NCBI GenBank assembly: GCA_002690405.1
Contig: NZEI01000020.1
Coordinates: 71,817 to 78,638 of the forward strand
Direction of reading: 5' to 3'
Length of the DNA: 6,822 bases
Source of the DNA: Gammaproteobacteria bacterium
GTDB taxonomy: Bacteria > Pseudomonadota > Gammaproteobacteria > Pseudomonadales > Azotimanducaceae
In this document: piece by piece, positions 1 through 6,374 of the stretch
Layout: each line of letters begins with the position of its first letter
Position numbering within the stretch: position 1 is the stretch's first letter
Notes under the pieces: generated by a model
Database searches by the model: none
Told to the model about the DNA's origin: nothing
What the model saw: the letters and a program-made list of their open reading frames with translations, nothing else
Made by a program: the position numbers and the translations under genes

Positions 1-1260
1 GCGTTGGGCGATACTGGCGATGCCGATGATCAAGACAGCGAGGACGGTGGCGATGGCGAGGGCGGCGGAGCAGGCAGTGATCGTCAGGCCCAGCCCGGTG
101 GCAAGCGCAAAAAGAGTAAAAGCAAGAGCAAAAACAAGAACAACTTGTTTGAGGAAGAGGAAGAAGAAGACCTCGGCCCTGGCGAGATGACGGATCCCAG
201 TTCGGCCCTGGGCAAATTGCTTATGGCTAATTCTCGGGTAGAACTGACCGTACAAATGTCAGCAGCTGGAGAAGCGGTAAATATTCGCGAAATCCAGATC
301 TTTACCCAAAAAGGACTGTATGCGCGGCGCATCATGGACCAGATGGGGTTAGCCGATCTGAACCAGGAAATCGCCGATCTGCGACAAGCCCCAGCAGTGC
401 CCGCGAGACGCCTCGGACAGCAACTTAAAGGGCGCCGCGATTTCTTACGTGAACAGGTACGCGACTACGTAGAGCAGCAATTTCTCTTAAATGCTGACGT
501 ATCGGGCAAGCGTTTGCGCGAAGAGCTTTTGCGCAAGGTAAAACTGTCAAATGTGGAGCACCGAAATTTTCGGCTGATCCAAGAAATCGTCTACAAAATG
601 GCGAAAAAGCTCAGCACCTTGCACAGTCGCCGCAAAAAGGTTTTTAAGCGCGGGCAACTGAATATTTCTCGTACCTTACGCAACAATATGTCTTATGACG
701 GTGCGATATTTAATCTGCACTGGAAGTCGGTAAAAGTGGATCGACCAAAGGTCTTTGCGATCTGCGATGTCTCCGGCTCGGTAGCAAACTACGCGCGCTT
801 TATGCTGATGTTTTTATATAGCCTCGACGAAGTTATGCCGAAGGTTCGCAGTTTCGCCTTCTCCTCTGACCTTGCCGAGGTTACGGAACTGTTTAACCGC
901 AACAAAATCGAAGATGCCATCGCTAAAACTTTACGCGACTACAGCGGTGGCTCGACAGATTACGGCCAAGCCCTGCTCGATTTTAAAAAGCTGTGCCTAG
1001 ACGATGTGGATAATCGTACGACGATCATCATTCTCGGTGATGCCCGCAACAACTTCGGCGAGGCACACGCTGAAGTGCTCAAGGAGCTATACGATCGCTC
1101 AAAGCGCGTGATTTGGCTGAACCCTGAGGCGCGGCTGGCATGGAATACAGGGGATTCAGAGATGCGCAAGTACGGCGCCTACTCGCATCAAGTTGAAGAA
1201 TGTAATTCGCTCATGCATCTTGAGCGTGTGGTCGGCAACCTGCTGCGCCAAGTAAACTAA
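1..1260 (+). CDS. CoxE-family VWA domain-containing protein, 5'-partial
   Basis: The reading frame is open to the first base, and the first in-frame start-like codon (TTG at 4) is followed by low-complexity sequence, so the true N-terminus is almost certainly upstream; residue numbers here count from that TTG. Residues 3-56 are a charged linker. Residues about 140-245 match the CoxE-type helical region, including a GQLNISRTLR segment just before the VWA fold. The VWA domain runs from about 248 to 415 and has a complete metal-ion-dependent adhesion site: DVSGS at 255-259, T318 in GGSTDYG, and D346 in GDARNN. Proteins of this family usually act with a MoxR-type AAA+ ATPase as a chaperone-like pair; CoxE itself helps mature Mo-hydroxylase (CO dehydrogenase), but no such enzyme is visible here, so the client is unknown. 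There is no signal peptide in the visible part, consistent with a cytoplasmic protein. Family assignment is firm; function is not. Confidence 0.9.
   Translation, partial: ALGDTGDADDQDSEDGGDGEGGGAGSDRQAQPGGKRKKSKSKSKNKNNLFEEEEEEDLGPGEMTDPSSALGKLLMANSRVELTVQMSAAGEAVNIREIQIFTQKGLYARRIMDQMGLADLNQEIADLRQAPAVPARRLGQQLKGRRDFLREQVRDYVEQQFLLNADVSGKRLREELLRKVKLSNVEHRNFRLIQEIVYKMAKKLSTLHSRRKKVFKRGQLNISRTLRNNMSYDGAIFNLHWKSVKVDRPKVFAICDVSGSVANYARFMLMFLYSLDEVMPKVRSFAFSSDLAEVTELFNRNKIEDAIAKTLRDYSGGSTDYGQALLDFKKLCLDDVDNRTTIIILGDARNNFGEAHAEVLKELYDRSKRVIWLNPEARLAWNTGDSEMRKYGAYSHQVEECNSLMHLERVVGNLLRQVN
10..171 (+). other. Low-complexity charged linker in the VWA protein
   Basis: This stretch encodes three consecutive blocks of biased composition: an Asp/Glu/Gly-rich acidic block (residues 3-25), a Lys/Ser/Asn-rich basic block (residues 34-47), and a run of six glutamates (residues 50-55). 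The DNA of the second and third blocks is strikingly purine-rich. It is probably an unstructured hinge between an N-terminal domain outside the window and the CoxE core. The alternation of acid, base and acid could allow internal electrostatic pairing or partner binding, but that is inference. Confidence 0.75.
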
Positions 1261-1288
1261 GTTTTCCCAGTATTCGATAACACAACTT

Positions 1289-3028
1289 ATGAGTATTGCT
1301 GAACCGCATTCCGAATCTAGCAGCAACGACCATTCGAGCGCTGCAAGTGCGCTGTCTAGCGCGGCGCTGCGACAACTCTTTATATATTTTGGCGCTGCCA
1401 TTGCAGGCTGCACGCTGCTGATGTTCGCCTTGCACTATCTTGCTAGTGCATTTTCATCTGATAGCACCACAGCTATCGCCGTAGACCCCGAAAACAACAG
1501 CATTTCAATCTACTTAAAAGAAGAGCCGCCGAGCCTTAACAGCACCGTCACCACAGACTCGGTCTCCGCCATGGTGTTAAACCATGTTATGGAAGGGCTG
1601 CTGCGCATGAGCGTGGACGACAAATTAGAGGCTGGCATAGCAGAACGTTGGGAGGTTACACCAACTCATGCCACTTTCTGGCTGCGCGACAATGCACTGT
1701 GGAGCGACGGCCAACCCATCACTGCTGCAGACTTTATCTTCTCTTGGACCACCGCCCTACGCCCCGAAACCGCATCCGAGTATGCGTTTCTGCTGTATTC
1801 AATAAAAAATGGACGCGCGGTTAACGAGGGTACCATGCCTGCTGAGGCCTTAGGTGTCAGCGCACCAGATCCGCACACGCTGGTTGTGGAACTGGAGCAG
1901 CCCATGGCGTTCTTTGACAAAACCGTGGTATTCCCAACGTTTTTCCCCATCCGTGAGGATTTCTATAACGCCACCAACGGCCGTTTTGGTGCAGACGCGC
2001 ACGAACTTTTATTCAGTGGGCCGTTCAAGCTCACCAGTTGGGTGCATGGCTCCAGTCTATTGTTTGAGAAAAACCCCAACTATTGGGATAAAGAGCGCAT
2101 CAAACTCGATCAAATCAATGTTGCCTACATTACCCAAGACGCAAACGCCGCAATTAATTTTTTCAAAGACGGCAAAGTTGCCTTCACCACTCTCGGTGCC
2201 GAAAACTTAATCGAAGCCCAGCGTCAGGGCTGGCCCATTAAACGCAATCAAGACGGCACGTTATTCTTTTTAGAGTTCAACCATCGCGATGAACGACTGA
2301 CCCGCAACTGGAACCTTCGACGCGCAATGCAGTTGGTTTTAGATATGGATGAGTTGGTTTATAAGGTCACAAAACTGCCTGGGTTTAAACCAGGCGTTTC
2401 AATATTCCCCGAGTGGCTCATGGGCACCAATGCGCCGTTGCGCGAAGAATATCCACCGCCCCAGTTACGCCTCGATACCGCCAAAGCACGAGAACATCTG
2501 GCTTTGGCCAAAGAAGAGCTGGGCTTAGACGAGTGGCCGCCCATCGTACTGCTTACCAGTGACAGCCCAGTCTCTAACATCCAGTCCGAGTGGGTACAAG
2601 AAGCACTCAAAAGCAAGCTCGGCCTGACCATAAAAATCGATAAACAGATTTTTAAGCAGCGGTTAGCAAAGATGACCGCGGGAGAATTTGACATTCTGTT
2701 AGCGGGTTGGGGGCCGGACTATAACGATCCTCTGACCTTTGGCGATCTGTTTGCGTCCTGGAACCTGAACAATCGAGGTCGCTACATGAGCGACGAAAAC
2801 GACCGGCTGGTGCGCGAAGCTCAAGGGTCAACCGATACCAAAACTCGCATGGATGCGTTTGGAAAAATACAGCATGTGCTGTTTGACGATGTCGCACTGC
2901 TGCCTATGTTCGAGCGCGGAGTGACCTACGCGGTCCACCCACAACTGAAGGGTCTGAAGCGTCGTGTCATCGGTGCTGATACCGACTATACCAATGCATA
3001 CATTGACACTAGTGCAGGAGGTCAATAG
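1289..3028 (+). CDS. oppA: Peptide ABC transporter substrate-binding protein (OppA-like, SBP family 5)
   Basis: This is the periplasmic ligand receptor of the transporter, expected to bind oligopeptides and deliver them to OppBC. The family-5 fold spans about residues 72-575. Recognisable hallmarks are LKEEPPSLN (76-84), HVMEGLL (99-105), the WSDGQPITAADF segment (138-149), ALGVSAPDPHTLVVEL (187-202), SGPFKLTSW (243-251), NPNYWD (262-267) and AGWGPDYNDPLTF (472-484). The length of 579 exceeds the roughly 540 typical of OppA because of an N-terminal extension with a hydrophobic segment. The ATG at 1289 is the most upstream start: the same frame is closed by a TAA at 1253-1255 with no ATG, GTG or TTG between, and the next ATG (residue 45) would cut the hydrophobic segment in half. 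No Shine-Dalgarno sequence is visible in the 28-base gap after the VWA gene, unlike the genes downstream. The exact ligand cannot be read from sequence; related family members bind dipeptides, murein peptides or other solutes. Confidence 0.92.
   Translation: MSIAEPHSESSSNDHSSAASALSSAALRQLFIYFGAAIAGCTLLMFALHYLASAFSSDSTTAIAVDPENNSISIYLKEEPPSLNSTVTTDSVSAMVLNHVMEGLLRMSVDDKLEAGIAERWEVTPTHATFWLRDNALWSDGQPITAADFIFSWTTALRPETASEYAFLLYSIKNGRAVNEGTMPAEALGVSAPDPHTLVVELEQPMAFFDKTVVFPTFFPIREDFYNATNGRFGADAHELLFSGPFKLTSWVHGSSLLFEKNPNYWDKERIKLDQINVAYITQDANAAINFFKDGKVAFTTLGAENLIEAQRQGWPIKRNQDGTLFFLEFNHRDERLTRNWNLRRAMQLVLDMDELVYKVTKLPGFKPGVSIFPEWLMGTNAPLREEYPPPQLRLDTAKAREHLALAKEELGLDEWPPIVLLTSDSPVSNIQSEWVQEALKSKLGLTIKIDKQIFKQRLAKMTAGEFDILLAGWGPDYNDPLTFGDLFASWNLNNRGRYMSDENDRLVREAQGSTDTKTRMDAFGKIQHVLFDDVALLPMFERGVTYAVHPQLKGLKRRVIGADTDYTNAYIDTSAGGQ
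1373..1453 (+). other. Predicted membrane anchor / possible lipobox of OppA
   Basis: Residues 29-55 form one uninterrupted hydrophobic stretch of about 27 residues, preceded by a serine- and alanine-rich, mostly uncharged or acidic tail of 28 residues with a single arginine (R28). It contains I-A-G-C at 38-41, a match to the lipobox pattern with Cys41 as the candidate lipidated residue. However, the sequence after Cys41 stays hydrophobic for another 14 residues, which is unusual for a mature lipoprotein. It may therefore be an uncleaved signal anchor instead. I see no clear signal peptidase I site of the usual kind, although ASA at 52-54 could serve. Confidence 0.6.
2377..2395 (+). repeat. 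Short perfect inverted repeat inside oppA
   Basis: GCCTGG at 2377-2382 and CCAGGC at 2390-2395 are exact reverse complements separated by seven bases, with the 8-base palindrome GTTTAAAC at the centre. It encodes the PGFKPG part of OppA. There is no following T-run, so it is not an intrinsic terminator. It may simply be codon coincidence. Confidence 0.4.
3016..3022 (+). promoter_or_regulatory. Strong ribosome binding site of oppB
   Basis: AGGAGGT lies inside the last codons of oppA, with an 8-base spacer to the oppB ATG at 3031. It is the best Shine-Dalgarno match in the window and fixes the oppB start. A 6-base inverted repeat (ATTGAC at 3002-3007, GTCAAT at 3021-3026) flanks it and would place most of the site in a hairpin loop. 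Confidence 0.85.
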
Positions 3029-3030
3029 TT

Positions 3031-3963
3031 ATGTGGCGCTATATGTTGAAACGGCTTGCACTTAGCGTAGTGACCATATGGTTTATCGCAACCGCGACGT
3101 TTTTTGGCATGCACGCAGTACCGGGCGATCCGCTAACCAGCGACAAGGCCACTAGCGCAAAGATTCGCGCCAACTTAGAAGCCAAATACGGGCTAGATAA
3201 ACCCCTGACAACCCAGTATTTAGTGTTCTTACGCAACCTTAGCCAAGGCGACCTGGGAATCTCATTTACTCAAGAAAACCGCCGCGTAAATGACATCATC
3301 CGCGAGCACTTCCCAGTCTCAGCCACTCTGGGCATCTTGGCAGTGGTTTTTGCCGGTCTCGGCGGCGTTCTTTGGGGTGCCTTAACCGCCCTATATCGCA
3401 ACCGCTTACCCGATACCATCATCATGTTTTTGGTCATCCTCGGCATATCCGTGCCGAGTTTTGTCATCGCCGCTATCGGCCAGTTGTCGCTGGTAAATCT
3501 GAACAACTTAGCGGGCACATCGATCTTGCCGGTAGGCGGCTGGGGCACAGTCCAGCATATGATTTTACCCGCCATGGTATTGGGGCTTTCGACTATGGCT
3601 TATCTAACACGCCTGATGCGCTCGTCGATGCTAGAGATCGTTAATTCCGACTACATCCGCACCGCTAATGCTAAGGGCCTGCCGAGTACTCAGATATTCA
3701 GCCGCCATCAGCTACCTAATGCGGTTTTGCCGGTAGTAACCGTGCTTGGCCCAGCCATAGCCAGCATTACTACTGGCGGCTTCGTAGTGGAAATCGTTTT
3801 TGCGATTCCAGGGTTGGGCCGGTACTTCGTCCAGGCTGTGCAACAACTGGACTACACGGTAATTATGGGCACCACGGTCTTCTTCGGCGCCTTTCTAGTA
3901 TTTATGGTTATCGTGGTCGATCTGTTTTACGGCTGGATTGACCCACGGGTGAGGCTCGACTGA
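3031..3963 (+). CDS. oppB: Peptide ABC transporter permease OppB
   Basis: This is one half of the inner-membrane translocation channel. Its 310 residues match the family's usual length of about 306. Visible hallmarks are the N-terminal membrane helix (about 9-29) leading into HAVPGDP (28-34), the periplasmic SQGDLGISF motif (71-79), hydrophobic segments near 97-121, 129-151, 177-194, 231-256 and 277-300, the cytoplasmic EAA coupling loop around SDYIRTANAKGLP (206-218), and the family C-terminus DPRVRLD (304-310). The EAA loop contacts an ATPase subunit. The gene begins 2 bases after the oppA stop with an excellent ribosome binding site, and its TGA shares one base with the oppC ATG. No features depart from the family. 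Confidence 0.96.
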   Translation: MWRYMLKRLALSVVTIWFIATATFFGMHAVPGDPLTSDKATSAKIRANLEAKYGLDKPLTTQYLVFLRNLSQGDLGISFTQENRRVNDIIREHFPVSATLGILAVVFAGLGGVLWGALTALYRNRLPDTIIMFLVILGISVPSFVIAAIGQLSLVNLNNLAGTSILPVGGWGTVQHMILPAMVLGLSTMAYLTRLMRSSMLEIVNSDYIRTANAKGLPSTQIFSRHQLPNAVLPVVTVLGPAIASITTGGFVVEIVFAIPGLGRYFVQAVQQLDYTVIMGTTVFFGAFLVFMVIVVDLFYGWIDPRVRLD

Positions 3964-5336
3964 TGCGCGCAGCAGATGCATTCACACCCCTAGCACAGGA
4001 TCAAGCGGCCGCAATAAGTAGCCGTCCGTCGCTGTCCTATTGGCAAGACGCGTGGCGACGTCTGCAACAAAACAAACGCGCCATTTTTTCCCTGTATTTA
4101 ATAATCGGCTTGCTCGCCTTTACCTTCATCGGCCCCATGATCTGGACCGTTGATCCGTCATCCCAAGATGTCGACCAAATTAGCATCGCCCCGGGTGCCG
4201 ATCGCTCCGCGATCTTAGTGAAGGACTATGAGCCTTGGTACGGCGAGCTTAGCGAAGACTTTGTGGCAAATGATAATGCTGTAGGCCTGACGTTTGCCGT
4301 GGCGCCTTCTACCCAATCCGTGCGCTTAAGCTGGCAAGCTCAGGGCGAGCGCGCGGCCGGTGGTTATCGTATTTACCGTAACTTATTCCCAATCACCGCT
4401 GGCCGCTCCTTGGGGTTGCCGCTTGCTGAAACGCAAAACCTGTACTTCGAAGACCGCCTTGATCTGCGCCCCATTGATTACTACTACTCTGTAGTGGCAC
4501 TAGACGAGCGCGGCGAAGACAGCGACTTGGTAGCAACCTTAAGCACCACCGTAACCAGAGTGATCACGCGTCGCGAGGCTGAGAGACGCGGTCTCCTGGA
4601 CGCCGCTGAGCAAGTGGCTTATGGCCACGAATTCCAGCTGAAACTGCATCCATTGGGCACAGACTATCTCGGTCGCGACATGCTCTCTCGACTCATGCAC
4701 GGCGCTCGCGTATCTCTGTTTATCGGTCTGTTTGCGCCGATTCTGTATATTCTATTTGGTGTCTTGTATGGCAGCGTAGCCGGATTTGTTGGTGGTTTGA
4801 CCGATCAATTGATGATGCGCTTTGCCGACTTCGTAGTCGCCCTGCCATTCCTACTCTTTATGATTCTGTTCAAAGTGATATTCGGCATCGGTCCTGGCGA
4901 GAGCGGCATAATGCCGATGCTGGTGGCGATGGTGGTATTACTTTGGCCGGCCGCGGCCCGACTAGTACGCGGCCAAGTGCTGCAAATTCGTGAAGAAGGC
5001 TACATTGGCGCATCGCGTCTACTCGGTGCAAAAACCCCCTATCTGTTATTACGTCATATGATTCCTAATACCATGGGTGTCATCCTCGTTACCGTCACCT
5101 TTGCAGTACCTAGCGCCATCTTTACTGAAGCCTTTCTATCCTTCATCGGCATGGGCGTAGCACCACCGACACCGTCTTGGGGATCCATGTGTAACGAGGG
5201 CATAAAGACGATGCTCACCCACCCCCATGAACTGATTTTCCCCGCACTGTTTATCAGCGTAACGGTGTTGGCTTTTAACTTGCTCGGCGACGGCCTACGC
5301 GATGCACTCGACGCGCGTATGCGCAACCGCGAATAG
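3963..5336 (+). CDS. oppC: Peptide ABC transporter permease OppC with inserted FN3-like periplasmic domain
   Basis: This is the second channel subunit. The first membrane helix is at about 41-61. The conserved entry to the core domain is HPLGTDYLGRDMLSRL (229-244), followed by hydrophobic segments near 250-275, 286-308, 316-331, 371-396 and 424-441. The EAA coupling loop is around EEGYIGASRLLGAK (344-357), and the family C-terminus LLGDGLRDALDAR is at 440-452. In ordinary OppC/DppC proteins (about 300 residues) the gap between helix 1 and the GTD-GRD motif is only a few dozen residues. Here residues about 66-222 lie between them, giving 457 in total, and they contain a fibronectin type III-like domain. 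The ATG overlaps the oppB TGA by one base (TGATG), with GGGTGAGG at 3947-3954 as a plausible ribosome binding site. The channel-subunit assignment is firm; the role of the insert is unknown. Confidence 0.95.
   Translation: MRAADAFTPLAQDQAAAISSRPSLSYWQDAWRRLQQNKRAIFSLYLIIGLLAFTFIGPMIWTVDPSSQDVDQISIAPGADRSAILVKDYEPWYGELSEDFVANDNAVGLTFAVAPSTQSVRLSWQAQGERAAGGYRIYRNLFPITAGRSLGLPLAETQNLYFEDRLDLRPIDYYYSVVALDERGEDSDLVATLSTTVTRVITRREAERRGLLDAAEQVAYGHEFQLKLHPLGTDYLGRDMLSRLMHGARVSLFIGLFAPILYILFGVLYGSVAGFVGGLTDQLMMRFADFVVALPFLLFMILFKVIFGIGPGESGIMPMLVAMVVLLWPAAARLVRGQVLQIREEGYIGASRLLGAKTPYLLLRHMIPNTMGVILVTVTFAVPSAIFTEAFLSFIGMGVAPPTPSWGSMCNEGIKTMLTHPHELIFPALFISVTVLAFNLLGDGLRDALDARMRNRE
4281..4556 (+). other. 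Fibronectin type III-like domain inside OppC
   Basis: Residues 107-198 of OppC show the FN3 pattern: strand B as SVRLSW with the core tryptophan W124, strand C as GYRIYR with Y135, strand E as LYFEDRLDL (160-168), strand F with the tyrosine corner in YYYSVVALDERGEDS (173-187), and a closing strand rich in Thr and Val (189-198). It sits after membrane helix 1 of the permease, so it should face the periplasm, where it could meet OppA or the cell wall. It is read in frame with no codon-use break, so it is part of the protein rather than an assembly artefact. It is followed by a short charged stretch, RVITRREAERRG (199-210). Confidence 0.75.
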
Positions 5337-5348
5337 AGAGAATGCACT

Positions 5349-6374
5349 ATGTCTGACACGCTGATGAGCGTTAATGATCTCCACGTAGAATTCGACACCT
5401 ATGGCGGCATCGTTAAAGCCGTACGAGGTGTGAGTTTTGATGTACGCCTAGGCCAAACCTTGGCCATTGTCGGTGAGTCCGGCTGCGGCAAATCAGTAAC
5501 AGTACAAAGTCTTATGGGCTTGATACCCATGCCGCCGGGGCGCATCACCCAGGGCACAGCCACCCTAAACGGACACGACATCCTCGGCACCAAGGTAATC
5601 GGCGGTAATGATATTCGCGGCGATCAGGTAAGCATGATCTTCCAGGATCCCATGACCTCATTAAACCCAACCATGAACATCGGTAACCAAATCGCCGAAA
5701 CCCTGCAAGTACATCGAGGCTACAGCCATCGCGATGCATTCAAACGCGCCGTGGAGCTACTGGAACTGACCAAAATTCCCGAAGCTGAAAAACGCGCGAA
5801 ACAGTATCCGTTCGAATTTTCTGGGGGCATGTTACAACGCGCGATGATTGCCATGGCCATTGCTTGCGAACCCGCGGTACTGATTGCAGACGAGCCCACC
5901 ACGGCTCTGGATGTGACCATCCAAGCGCAGATCCTTGACCTACTCAACGACCTGCAACAAGAAACCCAGATGTCGATCATCTTGATTACCCACGACCTCG
6001 GCGTGGTGGCACGGATGGCCGATGAGGTAATGGTGATGTATGCAGGCCAGGTAGTCGAACATGGCAGCGTCGACGATGTATTTTATCGCTCCGCGCACCC
6101 CTACACTCTGGGGCTGCGTGGCGCCATGCCTTCCAATAGACGCAGCGCTAGCCAGACTCTGGTGCCCATTGACGGTTCACCACCAGATCTATTCCAACCG
6201 CCCGAAGGCTGCGGCTACTGCGCCCGTTGCCCCCACGCGATGAAAATTTGCGGCACAGAACCTCCAAGCACCACTACGGTTAATAGCAACCATTGGTCGC
6301 GCTGTTGGCTGCATGACGACGACAATCCCAACAGACCTGAAACTATGTACTTTGCTGCGGGAGCTGAGCGTTGA
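5349..6374 (+). CDS. oppD: Peptide ABC transporter ATP-binding protein OppD
   Basis: This is one of the two cytoplasmic ATPases that power import. All nucleotide-binding motifs are intact: Walker A GESGCGKSV (42-50), Q-loop glutamine Q99 in MIFQDP, signature FSGGM (157-161), Walker B VLIADEP (177-183) with catalytic glutamate E182, D-loop in TALDVT (185-190), and switch histidine H215 in ITHD. The C-terminal oligopeptide/dipeptide transporter extension is present, beginning near HPYTLGL (250-256). It carries cysteines 288, 294, 301 and 319, the pattern that binds a [4Fe-4S] cluster in characterised OppD/DppD-type subunits, plus an extra cysteine at 291. At 341 residues it is of normal length. 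It starts 12 bases after oppC with GAGAG at 5336-5340 as ribosome binding site, and its TGA overlaps the oppF start. Confidence 0.96.
   Translation: MSDTLMSVNDLHVEFDTYGGIVKAVRGVSFDVRLGQTLAIVGESGCGKSVTVQSLMGLIPMPPGRITQGTATLNGHDILGTKVIGGNDIRGDQVSMIFQDPMTSLNPTMNIGNQIAETLQVHRGYSHRDAFKRAVELLELTKIPEAEKRAKQYPFEFSGGMLQRAMIAMAIACEPAVLIADEPTTALDVTIQAQILDLLNDLQQETQMSIILITHDLGVVARMADEVMVMYAGQVVEHGSVDDVFYRSAHPYTLGLRGAMPSNRRSASQTLVPIDGSPPDLFQPPEGCGYCARCPHAMKICGTEPPSTTTVNSNHWSRCWLHDDDNPNRPETMYFAAGAER
6359..6363 (+). promoter_or_regulatory. Ribosome binding site supporting the TTG start of oppF
   Basis: GGGAG lies within the last codons of oppD, with a 7-base spacer to the TTG at 6371. Together with an in-frame TGA at 6365-6367, which rules out any earlier start, it fixes the oppF start. 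Confidence 0.75.

Noticed and set aside
84..335. Minus-strand open frame encoding serine and leucine runs, resembling a small membrane protein
   Set aside because: It is the antisense shadow of the Glu and Lys codon runs of the VWA linker; the hydrophobicity follows from complementing those codons, and it has no support from context.
1200..1288. Sigma-70 promoter for oppA (TTGAGC at 1220 with a downstream A/T-rich hexamer)
   Set aside because: No -10-like hexamer occurs at a suitable spacing from TTGAGC, so I cannot support a promoter here.
1854..2210. 118-codon plus-strand open frame within oppA
   Set aside because: It lies wholly inside the well-supported oppA frame in another phase and shows no recognisable domain.
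2377..2395. Inverted repeat in oppA as a terminator or operator
   Set aside because: There is no T-run after it, it is in the middle of a coding region, and the Pro-Gly codons explain much of the symmetry.
4158..4628. OppC insert as a frameshift fusion or mobile insertion
   Set aside because: The frame continues smoothly, both flanks are normal OppC, and no terminal repeats or target duplication are visible.
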